From Paragordius varius (lineage: Eukaryota; Nematomorpha), in contig OZ176051.1 of NCBI GenBank assembly GCA_964247055.1, positions 10,044,001 to 10,108,000 on the forward strand: 64,000 nt of DNA. Reading direction: 5' to 3'. Shown here piece after piece: positions 39,622 through 51,300 of this stretch (the first letter of the stretch is position 1; every line of letters begins with the position of its first letter). The notes beneath the pieces are model-generated. The model was not told where the DNA came from. It worked only from the letters and a program-made list of their open reading frames with translations, and searched no databases. Position numbers and translations under genes: made by a program.

Positions 39622-40509
39622 TTTTAAATTATTTGTTAGGTCAAAAGTTTAAGCACGATGATAGTTGATGCATTTTCCTATAAAAATGTATTTATTTTTC
39701 CCGATTTTGGTCGTAGTGTTAAAAATGAAAATGGCAACTATTATTTATATTGATTTTTTGATTTCCAAATTTTTCTACAATATTATTGTTAGAGAATGGA
39801 AATATAAAAAATTATTAATAATTATGTTTGGATCACTATTTGAAACTTGAAAAAGCGCCTCCCCCCCTTATATTTTAATTTAATAGGTCACAGTTCTAAA
39901 AAGAATCCGAGTCTTTTAGCGATAGATTTCAACAATTAGAAATCGATATTAAAAATCTATTATTGGAGTTTGATAACAGAGCGATCTATGAATTAAATAT
40001 CTTAAAAAGTAAAGCTATTAAGACGAATTTAAAAATATGCGTTTTAGCTTTTTAACCCATTATCACATTATTTAAAAAATTTAAAAATGTAAAAATTGTA
40101 AAAATCTTCATCTCAAACTTTTTTGCCGCCATTTTTATAAATTTTTTAAACCACTACAACAGGCAAATAAATGTTAATTGTGGTTAGAGAGTGTATATAT
40201 TATTATAAAAAGCTTTTCTACATTATACCAACAAAAACTTGATATTTTAATTTTAATTTTAGCTGTTACAAATGTGTTTTTACTACATGATAACAATTGA
40301 TAGTTAATTTTAACTAAAATAACTTTGAACTGTAGTATTTTTGCAAAATTGAGCTCCGAGATATAAAACTATCCCAAAAGATAATTTGCACAAAAATGTC
40401 AAAAGGTAATAAAGCGTTAAAACGCATTTATAAATGATATTAAACGCGCATACGATAATTTAAGGGATATAAAAGAGGGTTATAGTTAGATAATTGGTTT
40501 ATAAGTTAC
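39622..40509. other. AT-rich intergenic stretch, nothing recognised
   Basis: Between a MITE and the tandem repeat; only short ORFs of AT-driven composition. Confidence 0.6.
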
Positions 40510-41640
40510 TAGCGTAAATCTCGTGCTGCTACGCAGCCCGAGAAAGTCCTTCGGACTCCTGGGGAGAGAGGGGGGAAGGGGGGAGGTTTCGAAGTTTGGA
40601 TTTGAATGGGTCTACCGGTTTTCCGGCACCAGATCACAATTTTACATGAGGAATCAGTTTTTAGGGGGTAGCTCCTTACCCAGCGGCTATCATCAAAGAA
40701 ACGCCTGACTAAAATTTTTGCCTTTTAATAGGGAATGCGTTCCATATTGAATTTTTACGGTCTCATACCTAGGGCGAAAAATAGATTTAAAAAAATATTT
40801 TGTGGACTTTGTTTTTTGAAAAAAATGGCATTTTACGGGGGGAGCGGGTAAAAAGAGGGCCTAAATCAAAAAAGTGAGTCGACTATGTTTAGTGCGATCA
40901 AAAATAAGTAAACAAAAATCATATTTAAAATTGTATGGTCCAACACGTTCTCCAAAAAATTGACTTAACCCATTTTTCACACGGGGTAGGCCCGAACTGG
41001 GGACCTAATTCCGAAAAAATGCGAAGCTATTGTCGGGGCATTCATTAATGATTATATTTTTCGATGTTTAAATTTGATTGGGTTCACCGGTTCCGGAAAC
41101 AGATCACAAAGTTACATGAAAAATCGGTTTTTAGCGGGTAGCTCCTTACCCAGCAGCTATCATCATAGAAACGCTTGACTAAAATTTTTGCCTTTTAACA
41201 GGGAATACGTGGAATCCATATTGAATTTTTACGTCATACCTAGGGCGAAATATAGATTTAAATTATTTTTGTGGACTTTGTTTTTTGAAAAAAATGGCAT
41301 TTTACGGGGGTAGCGGGTCAAAAGAGGGCCTAAATCGAAAAATGAAGTCGACTATGTTCAGCGCGATCAAAAATAAGTAAACAAAAATTATATTTGAAAT
41401 TGAATGTTCCAACACGTTCTCCAGAAAATTGTCTCAAAAACACGATTTTTGTGGACTTCTGTTTTCAAAAAAAACCGTTTTTCACACGGGGTGGGCCCGA
41501 ACTGGGGGCCTATTTCAAAAAAGGGCGAAGCTATTGTCGGGGCATTCATTAATGATTATATTTTTTCGAAGTTTGGATTTGAATGGGTCTACCGGTTTTC
41601 CTGTACCAGATCACAAAGCCAGGATTTTCCATTTTTATAA
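40510..41640. repeat. Tandem repeat with ~470-505 bp units, locally GC-rich
   Basis: TTTCGAAGTTTGGATTTGAA recurs (with changes) at 40587, 41059 and 41564, giving units of 472 and 505 bp and a partial third. Units share TAGCTCCTTACCCAGC, GTGGACTTTGTTTTTTGAAA, GGCCCGAACTGGGG and GGCATTCATTAATGATTATA. The short ORFs here are not conserved between units, so this is a satellite-like or transposon sequence, not genes. Confidence 0.82.
40520..40557. other. Two adjacent short hairpins before the tandem repeat
   Basis: CTCG-T-GCTGC / GCAGC-C-CGAG around TAC (40520-40542), then AGTCC-TTC-GGACT (40545-40557). Perfect short stems side by side; no T run follows, so a simple terminator is not indicated. 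Confidence 0.6.
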
Positions 41641-41696
41641 ATATATAGATAACAACTAATATATTATATTTTATAATAATCATTTCAAAATATTAT

Positions 41697-41700
<4 letters not shown>

Positions 41701-41733
<33 letters not shown>
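41701..41733. repeat. (TA)n microsatellite
   Basis: About 33 bases of TA between the tandem repeat and the unidentified exon. Confidence 0.88.
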
Positions 41734-41736
<3 letters not shown>

Positions 41737-41843
41737 TTTAAGCACAAAGTTTGGCATTTGTTAAAATTGCAGATTTATTTTTATAGTTGCCCTAATCCAA
41801 ATATGGCATTGATTTATATAAAAATATTGTGTTGTTATTATAG

Positions 41844-42083
41844 TTGCAAATGGGCTCATGTTTAATTGATTTAACCCCAAAACTACTTCAAAGATTAAAC
41901 AACACTAATGTAGCACAAACAACCCAGCTAGGCGGCTGTCACCGAACCACCATGTGGTGTATGGAGGGACAGCAAGGGACGTCTTTTGAGGACAGTGGCT
42001 ACCTGGGTCTGCTACACCCTTTTCTTGATACACCTCGAGAAATGTTTTATACTAAATATGCTGATTTATTTAGTCAAGACTAG
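41844..42083 (+). CDS. Unidentified 80-codon exon or gene remnant
   Basis: An open frame running to a TAG at 42081, preceded by a good acceptor (TTGTTATTATAG). It encodes residues such as LIDLTPKLLQRLNNTN, HRTTMWCMEGQQG and GLLHPFLDTPREMFYTKYADL. Composition is clearly more GC-rich and protein-like than its surroundings. No start codon context, upstream exon or known family could be recognised. It ends 67 bases before the conserved block upstream of gene B and has no equivalent near gene A. It could be the last exon of another gene, an exon of a gene duplicated with the array, or a captured pseudogene piece. Confidence 0.5.
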   Translation: MQMGSCLIDLTPKLLQRLNNTNVAQTTQLGGCHRTTMWCMEGQQGTSFEDSGYLGLLHPFLDTPREMFYTKYADLFSQD

Positions 42084-42149
42084 TATCGTAATTTTAATAT
42101 TTTAGTTTTTGTCCATGCAAATTAGTTAATAGTACATGTTTTTATACAC

Positions 42150-42280
42150 AGCAAAAATAGAAATGCTAGGTAATCATTTTTTTAAGGTCGGTTAACCTTT
42201 ACTATTTCAAACCGTAATAGAGACCATAATAGAATTAAAACCGTACATTGTGTACTGTAAAAGGTTGATTGCCTCAAATT
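42150..42280 (+). promoter_or_regulatory. Conserved block upstream of gene B
   Basis: Alignable with 15702-15830 upstream of gene A, including ATGCTAGG, GGTCGGTTAACCTTT and TTGTGTACTGTAAAAGG. It ends about 50 nt before the gene B start codon, which makes promoter or 5' UTR the simplest reading. Confidence 0.5.
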
Positions 42281-42330
42281 TATCATTTTTTATATTTTAA
42301 TAATTATCCGCAATTCAATAATATTTAGAA

Positions 42331-42373
42331 ATGTATTTCATGTGGCTCTATCCATTTATTCTGGCACAACTGA
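42331..42373 (+). CDS. Gene B exon 1: start codon and signal peptide
   Basis: 43 nt from ATG to a phase-1 donor GTATTT, matching gene A exon 1 in length and phase. Encodes a Trp/Tyr/Phe-rich hydrophobic leader ending LAQL. A MITE (42491-43086) sits in the intron that follows. Confidence 0.85.
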
Positions 42374-45300
42374 GTATTTATTTGAGAGCACTTTTGTAAA
42401 ATTCACAGTTAAAAAAGTTAACATTAAATACATTTTACTCATATAATTATATAAGAAAAGTGAATTAACTTCTTAAAAATGACAAAGAAAGATATTACCA
42501 CTTTTGTAGTATTTGCTTCATATCAGAAACTGGCAAAATTTAGGAAAACAAAATGCTTGATTTGATCAAATTATAAAAAGCAAAATGATATAATTCATAC
42601 ACGTCTGCTTCAGAGATCGAATTTTAGTCCTCCAATATGGGCAAGATTTATTATGAACGCATAGATGCTGATGCATAAGATTTTTAGAAAAAAAAGATAT
42701 TTTGCTAAAAAATTAAATAGCAGAGTTTTGTTAACGCAAGATTTTAATTTCAATGGTGATTTATGATCAAAAAATGACTTAATTTAGTAGATATTTTGTT
42801 AAATATGGTAATAACCACATCGAGAAGGCGTTTTTATAATATTTTGCAACGTTTTTTATTTCCACCATATATTATAACATTTTGCCTTTATGATAGTAAC
42901 CCATTTTAGGCGTAAAAAATTTGAATCTTCTGAAGCCCAAATCTAAAAATTTTATTTAAATATTATTTCTCGTTATAGATTTTGATATATATGATATTTT
43001 TCGGAATAAAAAATTTAGCTTTATTAAATTTTTTACCAAAATGTGCGTTAGATATGGAGCATTCACCGCAAAGGTGGTAATAATTTCCCTATATTACTCA
43101 TACGAAAAACACCATTTTAGCCCTGATATATTTTTAGATATTTCATCAAGATATTTTTTATAACTTCTTAGATATGCACTCTGTTGGGTAGCTATAATTC
43201 AACTAAATTTTTCTATTCATTTTTAAAAATCTTAACTCTGAGTCGATGAAAGTTTTGTTGAAATGATAATCCAAATACCAATCTTATGTTAAACTCATTT
43301 TAAAGAGATATTTTAGACTTAGCATATTTTATTAATTTTTGGTCAAATATTTTTGAATCGAATGGTTACAAGTCTTATAGAATAACTGAGGTGTTTTCAA
43401 TTATTTATTTTAATACCACTTAATGTGCGAAAAAAATGCGTTTGGATTTTGGCTTATAAACAAAATTATTTTTTTACAGTATAAAAAATTTATTGTTTAG
43501 GTTTTGCCTCTTTCCAACCATTTAACAATACCACCAGTAATATTTAGCATTCTCAAAATTTAAATATTTAACTATTTTATTTATTAAGCAGTCAAAAATG
43601 CTACATTGTTTGATTCGAGTAATGCGAAAATTAATAATTTATAGGGGACAAACCATATATATTCGTTTTTAATGTAACACAAAGTAAAATTTTTTGAATA
43701 AATAATATTTTTAGGCAGGAGAAACGTTTCGACTCAGGTTTTACCAGAATACATCTTTTTTCAATTTATCATTTATTTTTATTGAATATTTTGCTTATAT
43801 TTTTTAGAATTCAGTCAGGATCTATCAACCAAGAGAAAATAGATATGTACCGATGCCACAATCAACTTTTTCATCAGAAACGGGTTCTGTCGCAAAGAGT
43901 GATAAAATAATAATTTATTATCAAAAAAAATCATGACATTAATGTTGTAACATCTATTATATAGGTGTTGCTCTTGGGGGTATAATAATTGCATTCACCA
44001 TTCAATGAATAATATATTATTTTTTGTATTTACCGAAAATAGCTGTAATAGGGGCAGCAGGTATGTATTTTAATTCTGTTTATCATATTCAATCCATTTG
44101 CAACAGTGTATACAATATCATGTTTTAATTTCTCTCATATAGGTGGATTAGGTAAAATCATTTATATGCATTATATAAACTTTGCAAATATAACAATTTT
44201 GTCAAAAGGAATTCTGGTGGGAGAAGGCACTTCATCTGCATCAGCAGGAGCAGGCGCGGCCCAGGCAGCAAGTAATGTGGCTCAAGAAGCAGCTGATGTC
44301 GTTCAAGAAACAGTGAGTAATGTGGCGCAACCCATGGAAGCAACAGATTCTGGGCCTTCTACATCCGCTTCTAGTAAAATATTATCATATTCGTTTTAAA
44401 TTTGTAAAAAGAGAGACTGTTACGACGGGAAAACCGTTTTTATACATTGATAAATTTATCAGATGTATTGCGTATTATAACATTGTTTCATATAATCAAT
44501 TAAGTGGATTGTATACTTTGTTTTTTCCCTGATGGATATAAGAATTATGTATGAAATCGGAATATTCGCAATTTGAGGAGATTTTAGTTTTCACAAATGA
44601 ATTATTTTTGTATTATTTGTATTTGGATGTCCAAAATCTTTGTTAATTTAAACGTGTTTGTTGTTGGCTATCATTGAATCGTAAATGACCTTTTGGATAA
44701 ATTGTTCTTTGATTTTCACTCTATCTTTTACAGCTATATTCAAATCTTTCAATGTGATGGTTTCCTCTCAGATCATGTCCCACCTCATCTGTGGTAGGTC
44801 TTGTTTTCCTTACCTATCTAATTTTTCAAATTTTTCGAGAAATTAGACCCCATAATATGACCAAAATATATTAAAATATTTTTAAATTACACCAGCATCT
44901 CCTTTCAATAATAATTTTCTTGTTTCTTTATTAAAATGATTGGTTCCTTATATATAGAACCAACAGCGATCATTAGAACATCAGCGCTTGACAGACAAAA
45001 AAATTCTATCTTGAAAGGGGCTAGAAAAGGGTATCACTTTTACTCTTTGTTGAATATGTGCACACAAATGATAATGAGAAAGTTAGATGGTAAGCTTAAC
45101 CCCAAAACTAAAATATCTGGAGAAAAGCTGCAATTGTTAAGATAAGAGATAAAATATCTAATCAATGAACCTTTTTGGGTGCTGAATTTATGAGCATAGA
45201 TTCCACTCTTGATATCAAAAAATATTAGGATTTAGTTGGACGGCGATTACCATACTAATAACACAACTTTACTCGATTGTTTGGTTGTTCCAATTACCAC

Positions 45301-48300
45301 ATAGAGGACTGAGAACTAATTTTTTTATAGTTTTAGTTTAATTGATAAGGACCGAAAATGTCTAACGGCATAAACTGTAACAATCACTTACCCGGGCCAA
45401 ATAATGGCAATGTTCATTTTTCTTCGTTTTAACTACTATAAACTAATGGCTGCCTATTATGAAATTTATATGATTTAAAATAAATGCATGTAACAAAATC
45501 TCACCATAGTTTTTTTATTTAAACCCCAAATCGTCACAAAAATACGAAAAGGTAATAAATACAATGTTGCGAATATTTTCTTAAAAAAAATATATCTATA
45601 CATTTGTATCCACATGTGTTGTAATAAAGACAATAATGGTCAATTTTTTTACTATATTAATTTTCTCTTAATTTTAGGTGCGTCGACCTATGGTTAATTT
45701 TCCCAGTTAATGTATAGAGGATGCACTTAATCAACCAGGTCCATCAGGGGTCTCTCAAAATATTGCGACGAGTATTTATTGTTTTTAATACTGTGACAGG
45801 AAACCAACGCGAAATGTCAATAAGTGAATGTAAGTTTTTATTCATATTCTTATTTATGTATCTTATTTAAAAATTATGCGTACATAAATTTGTCAATATC
45901 TTTGGAATGGTAGTTTAGCATAACACCATTTTTACCATTTATAAAAAGTGTAAACAACGTAAAAATATTACAAAATGCTAATATAAATGAAATATTGAGT
46001 GATCGAGACTGTGAGTGGGGATAAATATATGGGTTATCATCCGCATAGCAACCTTTTTTAAAAGATATAAAAATTAATTTTAATATTTAAATATTTATGA
46101 TAATCTTATAAATTAAAAAAAGCAATCATAGTGTGGGTAATGATAACTTTTTTAAATCATTTTATCCTAGGCCCTCATTCAAAAATTAGATAAATTTATA
46201 ATTCTCAGCATGAGCTAAATTTAGATAAGTTATATTTATCTTTTAAAAAGTCCTGACGGAGGGTATTTACAGTGGGGAGCTACAAAGTATACACATAAAT
46301 TTAGTCAAGTTAAAAATTGAGTGCTAAATTTAAACCTATTAAATGAATATTAAACTGTTAAGATTTTTGGAGCGCTCCTAGTGTAAAATTAGAAAAATAT
46401 ATTAGATATTATAATTAATATATATGTCAAGACATACATATCATTTTTTTCTCAAAACTTTAATATGAAATTTAAATTATAACGTAGCCGATGATGAAGG
46501 TATTGTTTGATCCATAATACGTAATAGTATTTCAATTGGCCCAAGAAGGTATGTCTTATATATATATATAATATTGCAAAGTATTAAGATAATTATAAAA
46601 AGGAAATAAGTTGTAATGTGAAAAATTGATTTGGCTCTTAATTATTTGTTAAACAATAATTATTTAACGATCAAACTTGGGTGGTGTATGTAAGGCGCCC
46701 CAAATTGTTTGCTGAATCTTATGTGATGTTTTATTATTGGGGGAGTAAGAGTGCCAATGATTTATAGTGGATGTATTTGTTCTAGGTGCGCAATTTGAAA
46801 TTTATAAAAATGGAGAATGTTAAAAATACACCATATTTATAAATATTATTAATAACACTTTTATTTGAAATAACGGTTCAACGTAAAAACAATACATTGC
46901 TTGTTTTCCTTTAATTGCTAGACATAAACAGTAAAAAGAATTTTTATAAATTTATAACAAGAAACATTTTTCTCATTGAGTCTGGTATCTGTCAATAATT
47001 AATGAAACTAGCAATGCATATTTACTAACAATTTTCTAAAATAAACTATATAAAACTCTAAAATTATATATATCACGTGCGAAATTATAGTAGAAACATT
47101 GGCAATACAACCAGAAGTCGAAATTGGTATTATCAAAATCATAATATCGAGCCCGTGAACTAATGGATCTCATGAGTATAATATACCTTAAATTTAACCT
47201 ATTTTAATAAAAATTAAGTAATTTTGAATGGGCCCTTTTTGTTTCGAACTTCCCAGATATACCAGGTGTTTTCATAAGTTTTTACCGATTTGTGAAAAAA
47301 TTGTGATGTGAAAGAAAATGAATTATTTGCTTTATTTAAAATAGACGGCTTTTAACAACTCATCTCTCTGGTAATATATGAATACCGGACCAGAAATACT
47401 GATTAAATTTTGCGGGAATCCATTCCTCACGCCATTTTCTAACGTCTTCAAAATTAATGAAGTATTGTGCTAGATGAGCCCCATTGATGTGAAAATAGTC
47501 AGATGTATCAGGTGAGTTTAGCGGCGGTAAAAATTCTCAACAGAGCGTAAGGTATTCCCTGATTTTGTGCAATACGGAGCATTTTATTTAGCAAAGTGTT
47601 GCCATATCTCATTCCGGTAAAAGTTAATAATAACGCTCTGGTCCCATAAGAAACAGAGCATGGTTTTTTGCCGAAGCGATTTGGCCTTAATGTGGATGAA
47701 GGTCTTGTTAAGATAAAAAAGACAATTTTTGCTTTGGGTCAAAATAAACCCACTCTTCATCATGACTATTCGATAAATGATTTTTGTGACCTTAAAGCAA
47801 GGTTTCACAAGTCACCAGGCGATCCCAATTTGACGTTCATTGAAATTATGTGAAACGCATTTACCGGGTAAATTGGTCTTTCGCATTGCTCGTAGTCACT
47901 GTTGATTGATTTTTGTATTAGTTTGAGTTGGTCATCATCCAATAACTCTTGCACTTTAGCAGTCTTGTGGTTCACCAGATGACCCACACTCTTTCAAATG
48001 ATTTACAACTTTTAATAATCTGCATGTTTCAACGTTATAGTCGATAGAGTATGTTAACCATCTGCTAGCAATCGATAACCTGACACATCCGTTTTAATTT
48101 GATGGCCATGCGCTACGCAAATGTTTCTTTAAGGCAAATTCGACATGAATGAACAAAAATAAATCGCTAGTTTTTGGCCAACTTAGGCGTGTGTATCGTT
48201 TAATATCAGATGAACGAATTAAAGAACGTATTTAATTAATTGTCTGCATACTTTTTCTGACGTCTTCTCTTTCTAAACCGATTATAACTAATTCACCAGG

Positions 48301-51300
48301 TAATTAGGGATAAAAACTTCAACCTCAATATTTTTCTTTACGAGACATTGCGGCCTCCAATGATAATTTTCGACGATGTTTCTTGTAATACCCATTTATA
48401 TTTCTAAGTAAAATTGCACAACAAAAAATGATGGAATAATTGCCTAAGTTATAAAAAAAATCTGTTTATATGTTGCGTTATGCCGCCCTCAAGTTTTGGT
48501 TTCAGGGGTACACATTCATTTTCATAGAGCCACCGCTTAATCTAACCTTAAAAATATTTAAACATATACCTATCTCTTTTATAATTTTCCGTTTTATTTT
48601 TCAAATATCAATTTGCCACAAATAGTCACCAAATCTACATTTTTTCCTCTTTAGTTAGTCACCAATTACAGACAGGTAATCTAATCAATTTCAAATAATT
48701 ATTTTAGCGATTAGCAGACTAATTACAAGTAATTACATAAAATTTTCATATTTGGATGATTTTTGTAAAAAAATTATTATAACATTAGATGCACAAAGAC
48801 TTAGCGATAGTAAACCATAAATTTATTAAAATAATAATTATTAAAATTAAACTAGGTGCAGGAATATATTCAGAGAGTAAAAAAATTAATTTTATAGATT
48901 AGTGACTCAAATTCTTGCAAATTGTATAATATTTGTTTTTTACTAATTTAATTTATAAACATAATATAGTTTTAGAGTCACCCAGTATATGATTAGAAAT
49001 AATGAATAGATATAAGAATCCCTAATGTAATTCGAGGTATTATTAAAGTTTAATTATATAGCCATAAGGAGAACAAGTATCGAACACCATTTTTTTATAA
49101 GTATATTGATTTTTGGGCAACTGTTTATTTTCAGGAGGATCATATGTTTAAAACTAATTGTATTGTATTAGATATGCTAGTGTGCATTTACCTTTAATTA
49201 GATGTCTTAATATTATATTGTATTTATAAGAAATGTAATGATCAATCAAAGACGAGGAGATATAGGAATAACAATAATTGCTTAATAACGATTTTATCTC
49301 ATTTTATAATTTTTAGATTTTCTGGATGGTAATATTTATTTAAGTTTCAAGGATCACGTGCCCACATGGAGGGTATTGTATTGATTTTGATATATTCGAC
49401 TAGAATTAAGAAAAATGCTTGATGGTATGAATTTTTTATTTACCGTAATTATAAGAAAAATGTCAAAAATAGGCGGATATCATACTGAGTTTTAAGCAAA
49501 AAATCAAAATTTTAAACCGCAAGCGAGATTTTCCAAACATGTCTTTAAAATGGCGAAACAGAACCTAAACATTTGACATACATAGAGAGTCTAATTAAAT
49601 TGATCACATCGTCTTAGTTAACATTTAAATAAATAGGTTTAAAAACTACAAATTTCTTGAATAAATCAATTAATTACTTTTTAACATAATAAAAAATTTT
49701 GGGTGATAAAATATAAATTATTATGAAATTTTGTTTAATTAGCAAGTTCATTATCTGCTATCTTTTGTATTACACACCCTAATAAATCAAAAAATCGGTT
49801 TTGAGATATTATTTATATATACTTATTAGATATGGTTACAAGTTTTGACGGTAAATATTTAATATTATTATTATGACTATTCCACACCAATTTGTAAAAA
49901 AACAAGGCTATAAATCCGAGACATTCACAACGATTGCTTTTATGTATTCTAATTATTATATAAATTTTATATCCTTTTAAAAATTTTGTGGTCAACGAAT
50001 GTAAATTATCTAACACTAAAATTTTTAGGATATGCATTTTATATGTATTATAGGCTCGCTCATAATAATGGAAAAAAATTTTAATTCTCCAAAATTTATA
50101 TTAATATTATATATCACATTCGAAACTTTTAAATTTGGACTTTGTTGAATTGACAAAAATCTAAAATATTTCATAATTTCAGATGTAGTTCAACTTGATA
50201 AATAGTTATATTGTCCGGTCTATTAAAAAATTTATGCCAAAATTTGACGGCAAATATTTGAAATGAGGTTAAGGCGATGTTAATTTCAAAATATTTTTAA
50301 GCAATAAACACCTAAGCATAATGTGATATCGTGCCAAATTTATAAATTTTATGGCAGCGCCATATAAAAATATTTCAAATAATGAAAAAAAAGACTGATT
50401 TTAAATTATCAGCCACCATATATATTATTGGAGTTTTTGCTGGCGGAAAATCATCGGTTTTATATTAATATAAATTAATTTTAATAAAAATTGGTTGTCG
50501 CGTTTTAGCATATATTTTTGCTATTTCATACATGTATTTTGGCCAGTTTCTCTTGTTAGTGAAAATCTACTGTTGTAATCATAGCTTCACTTATTAGACA
50601 AATTATTGATCCATTATGTTTTGCAACTACTGAGTCTTATGAAACCCTCTATTTTTGCCTTCATCAGCTGTTAATAAAAATTTTATTAAGCATATATTGG
50701 CTATTATTTTGAGGAGTATTTTACTGTTCTTATTGCTGTAAAAATTTCGAACGCATTACGTGATCACCATAACTTTTGTATTCGTTTCCATTTCCAACTC
50801 CTGATAAGTACTATTATTATTATATTGATAAGACCAACAATAGTGCTTTTAGTTAAACATTTTGACAATAATTTTTCGCTAATTATTGTTAAATTTTGCA
50901 GTTTGTTTTACTTAGATTTTGATGCTATTTAAAAGAGCTAACTTATGCTAAAATGCTTTCGATCCTACATTTATTAATTTAATGCTATAAGATACAGCGC
51001 AATATGTATCTATCATTTAAAAGTGAACAGTTAAAAAAATGTCATGGAATTTATATTTTGAAACCGAAGTTGTTTAAAATTTTAATTACTAGTCTGTTAA
51101 AATAGGGATCAAATGATATCATATTTATACGCAAATTATATTTTCCCAAGCAGTTCTTTACCTTCAAAATGTGAAATACTCTAAAGAGGATAATTAAAAA
51201 ACGTTTTTATTAACATTTTCATGGATAACAAACTACTCTATATTGTATAAATAAAATTATTCCAAGCGTTAATTATATTTTATGAACACATTTATTTTCT

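Noticed and set aside
44158-44343. Minus-strand Leu/Pro-rich ORF
   Set aside because: Antisense of gene B exon 10; its composition simply mirrors the Ala/Gln-rich coding strand.
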